From UBA6244 sp963676875 (GTDB lineage Bacteria > Bacteroidota > Bacteroidia > Bacteroidales > F082), in the NCBI GenBank assembly GCA_963676875.1, contig OY781436.1:1054001-1118000 (forward strand): 64,000 bases of DNA, written 5' to 3'. How positions within the stretch are numbered: the stretch's first letter is position 1; the number at the start of each line of letters is the position of its first letter. Made by a program: the position numbers and the translations under genes. Of the stretch, positions 55,157 to 63,093 are shown piece by piece. Below the pieces are notes generated by a model that was given only the letters and a program-made list of their open reading frames with translations, made no database searches and had not been told where the DNA came from.

Positions 55157-56170
55157 TTACTTTCGGTCGCTGCCCTGACGGTCAATCATCCAGCCGGGGT
55201 ATTCCGGTGTTAGCTTGCTCACTTCATCAAGAATATCGAGTTCTTGCTGGGAGAGCACAACTTCCACCGAACGGAGGTTGTCTGCTAACTGGGTCGGTTT
55301 GTTGGCGCCAACAATTACGGATGTAACAACCTGTTGGTGAAGCAACCAGGCCAGGGCAATTTGTGCCGGCGTTACGCCTTTATCCTGCGCCATCTGAATC
55401 ATCACCTCAACAATATCGAAGGCCTTTTCTTTGTTCACCGGAGGAAAATCAAAATTCACCCTCCTACCCTCGCTCTGTTCTGTATCACGTCTGTACTTAC
55501 CACTTAGCAAACCTCCTGCCAGCGGACTCCAAACCATCAATCCCAAGTGCTGGTCTTTCAGCAATGGAACGATTTCACGCTCCAGGTCGCGTCCGGCGAT
55601 GGTATAGTAGGCCTGCAACGACACAAATTTGTTCAGGTGTCTCCGGGCGGAAATCCCCAACGCTTTCATAATTTGCCAGGCAGCCAGATTGCTGCATCCA
55701 ATGTATCTCACCTTTCCTGCCTTTACCAGCATGTCAAGGGCATCAAGGGTTTCTTCCATTGGGGTCAAGGGATCGAATCCATGAATTTGATAGAGGTCGA
55801 TGTAGTCCATGTTCAAGCGGCTGAGGCTCTCATCGGCTTGCTGTAGGATGTGCTTTCGGCTTAAGCCGGTGTTATTGGGACCTTCTCCCATTTTGCCTCG
55901 AACTTTGGTGGCAACCACCAGGTCATTTCTATTGATGCCCAGTTCGCGAATGGCTTTGCCCGTCATTTGCTCACTGAGCCCTTCGCTGTAAACATTGGCG
56001 GTATCAATGAAATTGATTCCTCCATCAACAGCTTGTTTAACCAGCGCATTGACTTCCTTTTGAGGCAGGGTTCCTATGGCTGTCCACATGCCACGTCCGC
56101 CAAAGGTCATGGTTCCCAAACAGAGCTCTGATACTTTTAGTCCGGTATTTCCTAATGTATTGTATTTCAT
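55157..56170 (-). CDS. Aldo/keto reductase
   Basis: 337 residues of the AKR TIM-barrel family. The catalytic tetrad is visible: Asp56 and Tyr61 in FIDTANVYSEG, Lys89 in VVATKVRG, His130 in DLYQIHGFD. NADPH-binding features at the C-terminus (SVIVGANKPTQLADNL) match the YakC/AKR11-13 type. It reduces aldehydes or ketones with NAD(P)H in the cytosol; substrate unknown. A monocistronic gene with its own -7 box at 56246-56253; transaldolase follows upstream on the same strand after 172 bp. Confidence 0.9.
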   Translation of the reverse strand: MKYNTLGNTGLKVSELCLGTMTFGGRGMWTAIGTLPQKEVNALVKQAVDGGINFIDTANVYSEGLSEQMTGKAIRELGINRNDLVVATKVRGKMGEGPNNTGLSRKHILQQADESLSRLNMDYIDLYQIHGFDPLTPMEETLDALDMLVKAGKVRYIGCSNLAAWQIMKALGISARRHLNKFVSLQAYYTIAGRDLEREIVPLLKDQHLGLMVWSPLAGGLLSGKYRRDTEQSEGRRVNFDFPPVNKEKAFDIVEVMIQMAQDKGVTPAQIALAWLLHQQVVTSVIVGANKPTQLADNLRSVEVVLSQQELDILDEVSKLTPEYPGWMIDRQGSDRK

Positions 56171-56245
56171 TTCGTTAATTTTTATGTGAATATTTTACAC
56201 TTCCTTCAGCAACCAATTTTTTATCAAAGGGATGCTGAATGGTGG

Positions 56246-56253
56246 CAAATGTA
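56246..56253 (-). promoter_or_regulatory. Candidate -7 box (TACATTTG) for the aldo/keto reductase
   Basis: CAAATGTA on the plus strand, an exact TAnnTTTG match on the minus strand, 76 bp before ATG 56170. Confidence 0.4.
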
Positions 56254-56342
56254 ATACAGGCCAAAGGAAATTGACCGGGAATTTGCCTTGAAGATTTACA
56301 AAAAATGTTAATTCAGATGAAGCAGGTGGATGTTCGCAAATC

Positions 56343-57302
56343 CTACATCTTCTCTTTCACAAAGTTCTCCAGCTTGATCAAATCAACCGTGAATTTACGA
56401 ATGCCTTCGGCGAGTTTCTCCGTGGCCATGGCATCTTCGTTCAATAACCAACGAAAGGTCTTTTCGTCGGCATGGATTTTCTCCAGGTCCATGGTAATCG
56501 ACTGTCCGGCATCCAACTTTTGAGGAAGTTCCACATCCGTCATTTGCTCCAGTTCGCCCAGAAGACCGGGGGCAATGGTCAGCAGGTCGCATCCGGCCAA
56601 CTCCATAATTTCACCCGTATTCCGAAAACTGGCTCCCATCACTTCGGTGGCATAACCAAACTTTTTGTAGTAATGAAATATCTCGGTAACCGACAGTACT
56701 CCGGGGTCTTCCGAAGCAGGAATATGGTCCACTTTTCGGGCATTTTTGTACCAATCCAGGATGCGTCCCACAAAGGGCGAAATCAACTGCACGCGGGCTT
56801 CGGCACAGGCAATGGCTTGTATCTTACTGAACAACAACGTGAGATTGCACCGAATACCTTCCTGCTCCAACACTTCGGCAGCTTTAATCCCTTCCCAGGT
56901 GGCTGCCAGCTTGATGAGTATGCGCTCCCGGGATATTCCGGCATCTTCGTATAAACGAATCAACTGACGGGCTTTGTCGATGGACCCCTGTGTGTCGAAC
57001 GACAAGCGGGCATCCACTTCCGTGGAAACGCGTCCGGGTACAATTTTCAGAATCTCCAAACCAAAATTAACCGCCAGTTTATCCAAACACAGAGCCAGCT
57101 GACCGGCTTCTTCACTGACATGGTTTTTGGCATAGCGGATGGCTTCATCAACCAAAGACGCATATCGCGGATTTTGCGCCGAAGCATAAATTAAACTGGG
57201 ATTGGTGGTGGCATCCACGGGCAGGTATTGACGCATGGATTCAAAATCGCCGGTGTCGGCAACCACCCGTGTATATTTCTTAAGTTGTGCGAGTACGTTC
57301 AT
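56343..57302 (-). CDS. tal: Transaldolase
   Basis: 319 residues, TalB type. It has the start DTGDFESMRQYLPVDATTNPSLI, the Schiff-base Lys131 in ILIKLAATWEGIKAAE, the ISPFVGRILDWY segment, and EVMGASFRNTGEIMELAGCDLLTIAP. It transfers dihydroxyacetone units between sugar phosphates in the non-oxidative pentose phosphate pathway. It begins directly at the metG stop (no gap), so the two are almost certainly co-transcribed from the metG promoter. Confidence 0.95.
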   Translation of the reverse strand: MNVLAQLKKYTRVVADTGDFESMRQYLPVDATTNPSLIYASAQNPRYASLVDEAIRYAKNHVSEEAGQLALCLDKLAVNFGLEILKIVPGRVSTEVDARLSFDTQGSIDKARQLIRLYEDAGISRERILIKLAATWEGIKAAEVLEQEGIRCNLTLLFSKIQAIACAEARVQLISPFVGRILDWYKNARKVDHIPASEDPGVLSVTEIFHYYKKFGYATEVMGASFRNTGEIMELAGCDLLTIAPGLLGELEQMTDVELPQKLDAGQSITMDLEKIHADEKTFRWLLNEDAMATEKLAEGIRKFTVDLIKLENFVKEKM

Positions 57303-59351
57303 CTATTTTATCTCACTTCCGTTGTTAAAATCCTCTGTGGGCGAAACAAAGCAAAGCCTTCCGTCCTTGTCTTCGGCCATCAAAATCATGCCTTGCGATT
57401 CGATGCCTTTGAGCTTGCGGGGTGCCAGATTCACCAAAATGCTCACCTTGCGGCCGATGATGTTTTCGGGCTCGTAATACTCGGCGATGCCCGACACCAC
57501 GGTTCTTTTATCAATTCCGGTATCGACTTTTAGTTTGAGTAACTTTTTCGTTTTGGGCACCTTTTCGGCTTCCAGAATGGTACCTGTCCGAATGTCCATT
57601 TTCATGAAATCCTCGAATTCGATGGGTTCTTTGGCAGGTTTGGCAGGGGCGGCACCCAGGTTTTCCTTTTTGGTGTCCAACAATTTCTGCACTTGTTTTT
57701 CCACCTCGGCATCTTCGATGCGGGCAAAAAGAAAATCGGGTTGGTTCAGCTGATGTCCGGGCTTCAGGAGGTCGGCTTTTCCGGCATCTTTCCATCCCAA
57801 GCCTTTCAAATCAATCATTTCCTGCAGTTTATGTGCCGAGAAGGGCAAAAATGGTTCGGACAATACCGACAAATTGGCCACAATCTGTAACGAAACATTC
57901 AATATCATTTTCACCTTTTCCTCATCGGTTTTGATGAGTTTCCAGGGTTCCATTTCGGTGAGGTATTTGTTACCCAATCTGGCCAGGTTCATCAACTCCG
58001 AAAGGGCTTCGCGGAAGCGGTAACGCTCGATGGAAGAGGAAATAATCTCCGGATAACGGGCCATTTCGTCCAATGCGGTTTGTGACACTTCGTCCAGCGA
58101 CCCGGCTTCGGGAACTATCCCGTTGAAATATTTTTGGGTAAGAACCAGCGTTCGGTTTACAAAATTACCATAAATGGCCAGCAACTCGTTGTTGTTGCGC
58201 GCCTGAAAATCCTTCCAGGTAAAGTCGTTGTCCTTGGTTTCGGGGGCATTGGCGGTAAGCACGTATCGCAACACGTCTTGCTTTCCGGGAAAATCTTCCA
58301 GGTATTCGTGCAACCAAACCGCCCAATTGCGCGAAGTGGATATTTTATCGTTTTCGAGGTTCAGAAATTCGTTGGCAGGCACATTCTCCGGAAGGATATA
58401 ACTGCCTTCGGCCTTGAGCATCACCGGGAAAATAATACAGTGAAACACGATGTTGTCCTTGCCTATGAAGTGTACCAACTTGGTGTCATCGCTTTTCCAG
58501 TAGGGTTCCCAGTCGTTTCCGGTTTTCTCCGACCATTCTTTGGTGGCCGATATGTAGCCGATGGGTGCGTCGAACCAAACGTAGAGCACCTTTCCCTCAG
58601 CACCTTCCACGGGCACTTTCACTCCCCAATCCAGGTCGCGGGTAACGGCACGGGGTTTCAATCCCTGATCCACCCAGCTTTTCACCTGACCGTAAACATT
58701 GGTCTTCCAATCGTCCTTGTGACCTTCCAAAATCCATTCGGTAAGCCAGGGTTCGTAATCTTCCAAAGGCAAATACCAATGCCTGGTTTCTTTCAAAACG
58801 GGCACATTTCCGCTCAAAGCAGATTTGGGATTGATGAGTTCCATTGGACTCAACGAGGTACCGCAACTTTCGCACTGGTCGCCGTAAGCACGCTCAAATC
58901 CGCAATGGGGACAGGTTCCTGTGATGTATCGGTCGGCCAAAAACTGGTTGTTTTCTTCGTCGTAGTATTGTTGGTTGGTTTTTTCGATGAACTTTCCATC
59001 GTCGTACAATTTCTTAAAAAAAGCGGCAGCCGTTTCGTGGTGAATGGATGCCGAGGTACGCGAATACACATCGAAGGAAATGCCAAAGGTTTCAAAGGAA
59101 TCCTTAATTTGGTTGTGGTACCTGTCCACCACCTGCTGGGAGGTAATACCCTCTTTGCGTGCTTTGATGGTTATGGGCACCCCATGCTCGTCGGATCCGC
59201 CAATAAACAACACGTCTTCGCCACACATGCGCAGGTAGCGGGCGTAAATGTCGGCAGGCACGTAAACGCCCGCCAAATGGCCAATGTGGATGGGCCCGTT
59301 GGCATAGGGAAGGGCCGAAGTAATGGTGGTTCTTTTGAAATTTTTGGACAT
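57303..59351 (-). CDS. metG: Methionyl-tRNA synthetase
   Basis: 682 residues from ATG 59351 (MSKNFKRTTITSALPYANGP); the frame's extra Met at 59360 is less likely. Class I features: PYANGPIHIGHLAG (HIGH motif), a zinc knuckle CPHCGFERAYGDQCESCG, KISTSRNWAVW in the KMSKS position (a variant common in this phylum), and a C-terminal OB-fold tRNA-binding domain (MDIRTGTILEAEKVPKTKKLLKLKVDTG...RTVVSGIAEYY). It charges initiator and elongator tRNA-Met. Upstream -7 box at 59377-59384; transaldolase follows immediately. Confidence 0.96.
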   Translation of the reverse strand: MSKNFKRTTITSALPYANGPIHIGHLAGVYVPADIYARYLRMCGEDVLFIGGSDEHGVPITIKARKEGITSQQVVDRYHNQIKDSFETFGISFDVYSRTSASIHHETAAAFFKKLYDDGKFIEKTNQQYYDEENNQFLADRYITGTCPHCGFERAYGDQCESCGTSLSPMELINPKSALSGNVPVLKETRHWYLPLEDYEPWLTEWILEGHKDDWKTNVYGQVKSWVDQGLKPRAVTRDLDWGVKVPVEGAEGKVLYVWFDAPIGYISATKEWSEKTGNDWEPYWKSDDTKLVHFIGKDNIVFHCIIFPVMLKAEGSYILPENVPANEFLNLENDKISTSRNWAVWLHEYLEDFPGKQDVLRYVLTANAPETKDNDFTWKDFQARNNNELLAIYGNFVNRTLVLTQKYFNGIVPEAGSLDEVSQTALDEMARYPEIISSSIERYRFREALSELMNLARLGNKYLTEMEPWKLIKTDEEKVKMILNVSLQIVANLSVLSEPFLPFSAHKLQEMIDLKGLGWKDAGKADLLKPGHQLNQPDFLFARIEDAEVEKQVQKLLDTKKENLGAAPAKPAKEPIEFEDFMKMDIRTGTILEAEKVPKTKKLLKLKVDTGIDKRTVVSGIAEYYEPENIIGRKVSILVNLAPRKLKGIESQGMILMAEDKDGRLCFVSPTEDFNNGSEIK

Positions 59352-59376
59352 ACAATACAATTTTCCGTAATTTCGG

Positions 59377-59384
59377 CAAAGTTA
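59377..59384 (-). promoter_or_regulatory. Candidate -7 box (TAACTTTG) for metG-tal
   Basis: CAAAGTTA on the plus strand, an exact minus-strand match 26 bp before the metG ATG. It is in the 49-bp gap shared with the divergent LD-carboxypeptidase gene. Confidence 0.5.
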
Positions 59385-59400
59385 ATCAATCAGCGCAAAT

Positions 59401-60297
59401 ATGATGACCCCCCGCCCTTTGAAAAAAGGAGATAAAATAGCTTTGGCAGCTCCGGCACGCCGAATTACCCAAAACGAACTTGCCTTTGGCATTCAGCTTC
59501 TGGAAAAGCAAGGCCTGAAAGTAGTTTACGACGAAAATCTTTTCCTTACCGACAATCAGTTTGCAGGCACCGATCAACAACGGGCAGCATTGCTGCAACA
59601 ATATCTCGACGACCCTTCGGTGGCCGCGATATTGTTTGCCCGTGGGGGATATGGCAGCGTCCGTATTATCGACCTGCTCGATTTCGGCCATTTTGCTCAG
59701 TACCCATGTTGGTTGGCCGGTTATAGCGACATGACCGTTTTTCACAACCATGTAAATCAGGTGCTTGGCATCGAAACCCTCCACGCACCCATGCCTTTGG
59801 GATTTAAGGAAAACACGGACGAATCCCTACAATCATTGTTGGATGCCCTGGGCGGGAATCCTCAAAATCTCAGCTGGCATGGCGCTCACCTCCAACGAAG
59901 CGGAACCGCTAAAGGCCGCATGGTGGGCGGCAATCTTTCGGTGCTTTACAGTCTGCTGGGAAGTCGTTCTTTTCCGGAAACATCGGGATGTATTTTGTTT
60001 TTGGAAGATTTGGATGAATACCTGTACCACATCGACCGCATGATGATGGGTTTGAAAAGGGCCGGAAAACTGGATAAACTGGCCGGATTGGTGATTGGGG
60101 GCATGACCGACATGCGCGACAATACCATCCCTTTCGGAAAAACAGCCGAAGAAATTATTTGGGATGCCGTGAAAGACTATGATTTTCCTGTTGCCATGGG
60201 TTGCCCTGTGGGACATATTCCCGACAACCGGACGCTGGTGATGGGAAGGGAAATGACGCTGGAAGCAAGCGATTCCGCCACAACAATTTGTCAATAA
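59401..60297 (+). CDS. ldcA: LD-carboxypeptidase, peptidase family S66
   Basis: 298 residues without a signal peptide. The S66 Ser-Glu-His triad fits at Ser109 (LAGYSDMTVF), Glu202 (LFLEDLDEYLYHIDRM) and His272 (GCPVGHIPDNR). Other family signatures: LFARGGYGSVRIIDLLD and GGNLSVLYSLLGS. It removes the terminal D-Ala from tetrapeptides during cytoplasmic murein recycling; MccF-type immunity proteins share the fold, so the precise role is not certain. It is divergent from metG with only 49 bp between. Confidence 0.9.
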   Translation: MMTPRPLKKGDKIALAAPARRITQNELAFGIQLLEKQGLKVVYDENLFLTDNQFAGTDQQRAALLQQYLDDPSVAAILFARGGYGSVRIIDLLDFGHFAQYPCWLAGYSDMTVFHNHVNQVLGIETLHAPMPLGFKENTDESLQSLLDALGGNPQNLSWHGAHLQRSGTAKGRMVGGNLSVLYSLLGSRSFPETSGCILFLEDLDEYLYHIDRMMMGLKRAGKLDKLAGLVIGGMTDMRDNTIPFGKTAEEIIWDAVKDYDFPVAMGCPVGHIPDNRTLVMGREMTLEASDSATTICQ

Positions 60298-60423
60298 AGT
60301 TCTTATGCAATATATTTTCGGGATTTTCACATAATCAATTCCGATATTTATCCAAAATACAATGGTGTTTTAGATATTTTTATCTAAATTCCAAGGGTGT
60401 TTGTGAAATTATTGTAAGCTTAA

Positions 60424-60739
60424 ATCCGCTCCGAAAAGTCGTTCATTCATTAAAAGTTTTTAAAAGCGTTTCGACTATAAATTAATACCGATTTTGAAGT
60501 GAAATGAGCTTTAAGTTCGCTTCGCTCCTGAAACATCTTCAATTCTATCGGCATTATACATAAACAGCATAGTGCTAACTTCAATTTATAGTTGGTATAA
60601 CCACCTGGCACAAAAGGTACACATCATTGATAAGCAGAACTTTGTATAATCACAGTGAAGAACTCTGCGGAACTCTGTGGTAAACTCTGTGGAACTCTGT
60701 GGTAAAAAAAAATTATTTCAATACTATTCAGAGTAGGCT
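60424..60739. mobile_element. MITE-like element B, inverse copy
   Basis: Reverse-complement relative of 51261-51550: e.g. CCGAAAAGTCGTTCATTCATT here equals the inverse of AATGAATGAACGACTTTTCGG there, and GGTATAACCACCTGGCAC pairs with GTACCAGGTGGTTATACC. It is about 25 bp longer because of extra AACTCTGTGG-type tandem units (60660-60702). The right end (ACTATTCAGAGTAGGCTC) is more decayed. No ORF. It accounts for most of the 60298-60816 gap; I see no other gene there. Confidence 0.7.
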
Positions 60740-60816
60740 CAAAAAATATGTCTCTGCCCCTATACGATACCTATGGGAAAAATTTGGACAATTTCTAAAA
60801 TCAGCGAAAATCCAAT

Positions 60817-61302
60817 TTAGCAAATCCGCTTCACATAGTAAACCAAATCGTCGCCTTCTTCGTAATAATCCTCAAACTGGGCCTTGAGTTCGTAGCCATT
60901 GTTTTCGTAAAACTTCCGTGTGGGCGTGTAGAGGGCACGACTGGCCGTTTCAACGTATATACCGCTGCCTTTCAGCGATTTGATGGCTTCCTCGGTAGCT
61001 TTCAACAGTTGCTTGCCCAGCCCCCGGTTTCGAAAATCGTGGTGGGTGGCTATCCAATACAAATCGTAGCTGTTTTTGGTGCACGGAATCAGTCCGAAAC
61101 AAGCGTAGGCCACAGTTTTTCCATCCACTTCCATGAAAATAAACTCATAGCCGCTGGCCTCTCCTTTGTCAAGGCGCTCTTCGGCCAACTCCACGGCAAT
61201 GTCGATTTCATCCTCACGGAAGAATCCGGTGGAGGTGACGATGTCGCGGATAATATCGGGGTCCTGAGGTGTTATATTTGTTCGAAAGGTAATGTTACTC
61301 AT
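60817..61302 (-). CDS. GNAT-family N-acetyltransferase
   Basis: 161 residues from ATG 61302 (MSNITFRTNITPQDPD); the frame to 61353 would overlap the upstream gene. GNAT features: YDLYWIATHHDFRNRGLGKQLLKATEEAI (acetyl-CoA motif RNRGLG) and FYENNGYELKAQFEDYYEEGDDLVYYVKRI at the C-terminus. It acetylates an amine of unknown nature. It is the last gene of an ATP-grasp/ATP-grasp/GNAT set (25-bp gap), so the substrate may be the product of those ligases. Confidence 0.85.
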   Translation of the reverse strand: MSNITFRTNITPQDPDIIRDIVTSTGFFREDEIDIAVELAEERLDKGEASGYEFIFMEVDGKTVAYACFGLIPCTKNSYDLYWIATHHDFRNRGLGKQLLKATEEAIKSLKGSGIYVETASRALYTPTRKFYENNGYELKAQFEDYYEEGDDLVYYVKRIC

Positions 61303-61327
61303 GAGATCGATGGTTAATTTATTCAAA

Positions 61328-62302
61328 TTATTGAGATGAGAAGGCGTCTTCAATCATCCGTTGCAAAACAATTTCAAAAGGGTATCCTGCCTGATTGGCT
61401 GCTGCCACAAATCCGGCATTGGGCGAAAGACAAGGATTGGCATTAATCTCCAAGACCATGGGTTCCTGATGTTGATTTACCCGAAGATCCACACGAACGT
61501 AGCCTTTCAACCCAAACACCTGCCAACAACGAAGGCAAATTTGTTTCATCCGTTCAGCCAATTCAGGATTTTCGGTTTCAAAGCCAAAACGTCGGTTGGT
61601 GTTTTTGTATTCAAAGGAATCCTGATTCCATTTGGCCTCATATCCCACAATTTGAGGCTTTCCTTCCGGGAAGTTTTCAAACACAATTTCCGCCATGGGC
61701 AACACCTCCGGCCCCGACACACCACCTAAAACGGCGATGTTAAACTCACGTCCCGAAACAAATTCTTCGAAAAACCAGTCTGTGTCGGCATGGGTGGCCA
61801 AAAAATCATCCACACGATTCCGCTCGCCGGGCATCACGTTTTCATCCGAAATACCCACGGAAGCATCTTCCCACACGGGCTTGGCCATGTAGATTTTCCC
61901 GGGATGAAAGTCGGTGCCGGCCGGATTGGTAATCAATTGTGGCGTGGGAATACTGTGAGCCAACATAAGTTTTTTGGTTAGAATCTTGTTGCCGGTAACG
62001 AATATACTTTCGGAACTGCAACCGGTGAAAGGTAAACCCAAATGTTCGAGCAATGCAGGTGCCCAATGTATCAAACGGGCATCTTGCACCAAACCCTCCA
62101 CCAAATTTACAACAAAGTCAGGCCCGATATCTTGTATGTGCCGGGCGGTGGCTTCCACATTCAAATCCATGAAAACACGACTGCTTTCATAGCCCAATTT
62201 TTCCAGCGTGTCTTCAATCAGGCAGGCCTGTTCCAGCACATCCAATTCATCTTCAGTGGATTTCTCCGAAAGAGCATTGATCAACACCACCACCTTTTTC
62301 AT
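61328..62302 (-). CDS. ATP-grasp ligase, D-Ala-D-Ala ligase-like
   Basis: 324 residues. N-terminal preATP-grasp domain (MKKVVVLINALSEKSTEDELDVLEQACLIEDTLEKLGYES), ATP-grasp core (GNKILTKKLMLAHSIPTPQLI, KPVWEDASVGI, WFFEEFVSGREFNIAVLGG) and metal site (VRVDLRVNQHQEPMVLEINANPCLSPNAGF). It forms an amide bond between amino acids or peptides with ATP. The neighbour upstream is a second ATP-grasp gene (3-bp gap), so this is probably not the cell's Ddl but a specialised peptide ligase. Substrate unknown. Confidence 0.85.
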   Translation of the reverse strand: MKKVVVLINALSEKSTEDELDVLEQACLIEDTLEKLGYESSRVFMDLNVEATARHIQDIGPDFVVNLVEGLVQDARLIHWAPALLEHLGLPFTGCSSESIFVTGNKILTKKLMLAHSIPTPQLITNPAGTDFHPGKIYMAKPVWEDASVGISDENVMPGERNRVDDFLATHADTDWFFEEFVSGREFNIAVLGGVSGPEVLPMAEIVFENFPEGKPQIVGYEAKWNQDSFEYKNTNRRFGFETENPELAERMKQICLRCWQVFGLKGYVRVDLRVNQHQEPMVLEINANPCLSPNAGFVAAANQAGYPFEIVLQRMIEDAFSSQ

Positions 62303-62305
62303 CGC

Positions 62306-63004
62306 CTAGTGTTTAATTTTCTGAACAGCCGAATCCATGATGCGCTTCATAAGTTCCGGATACGTGATGCCATTTAGTCGGCTCAGGATGGGCAAATCGG
62401 AATGAACGGGATGCATTCCGGCCAACGGATTGATTTCCAAAAAATTGGGAACACCATGGGCATCCATCCGAATGTCCACACGACCACCATCTTCGCAACC
62501 CAACAGACGATATACGTCCAAGGCCAGATTTTCGCATGAAGACTTTACTTCCGTATCGGTAACAGCTTGATATTCAATCACAGAAGTATATTCCTCCTTG
62601 TTGGCATATGAATACAAACCCTTTTCGGCCTTTTCGAGCAAGAGAATTTCCATGGTGCCGGTGGTTTGTGCACGTTCCCCGGTTCCGGTGATGCCCACGG
62701 TAAACTCACGTCCACTCAGGTAGGTTTCCACCAACACGGGTTGACGAAATTCGTGGAGCAACGACTCACATCGTTGGTATAGTTCACCGACATCGCGGAT
62801 GATGGATTTGCCGTTGATTCCCTTACCGGTGCCTTCGGCCACCGGTTTGGCAAACAAAGGAAAGGGCAAGGTTATTTTTTTCAGGTCGCTGATTTGATGA
62901 ACCACGGCAAACTCCGGTGTGGCAATGCCTGCATCGCGCACCACACGTTTGGTGAGCCCTTTGTCGAGGGTTAGGGCCAGCACCAACGGTCCCGAAAACA
63001 CGTA
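62306..63004 (-). pseudogene. ATP-grasp ligase, 5' end cut by an IS110-family element
   Basis: About 232 codons beginning YVFSGPLVLALTLDKGLTKRVVRDAGIATPEFAVV. This is the middle of a D-Ala-D-Ala ligase-like ATP-grasp protein; ATP-grasp and metal residues (LFAKPVAEGTGKGI, VETYLSGREFTVGITG, VDIRMDAHGVPNFLEINPLAG) are intact. The N-terminal domain of about 90 residues is missing. Going upstream the frame reaches a TGA near 63023, inside the IS. The rest of the gene may lie beyond the element, outside the window. Read-through from the IS could still express the two downstream genes. Confidence 0.8.
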
Positions 63005-63024
63005 GGCTGTATGTTTGTAAAATC

Positions 63025-63093
63025 ATAAGCCCACCGAGTTTTTGTATTTTAGTTTTTGAAAAGAAAAAACACAAAAACAAAAAGTAGGCTTAT
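63025..63093. other. Hairpin-forming left end of the IS110-family element
   Basis: ATAAGCC (63025-63031) pairs with GGCTTAT (63087-63093), and GTTTTTGT (63038-63045) with ACAAAAAC (63071-63078). The outer arm includes the first two bases of the transposase ATG (63092-63094), so the fold would hide the start codon in read-through transcripts. Confidence 0.5.

Noticed and set aside
58134..59435. 433-codon plus-strand frame
   Set aside because: Antisense of metG, whose motifs are unmistakable on the minus strand.
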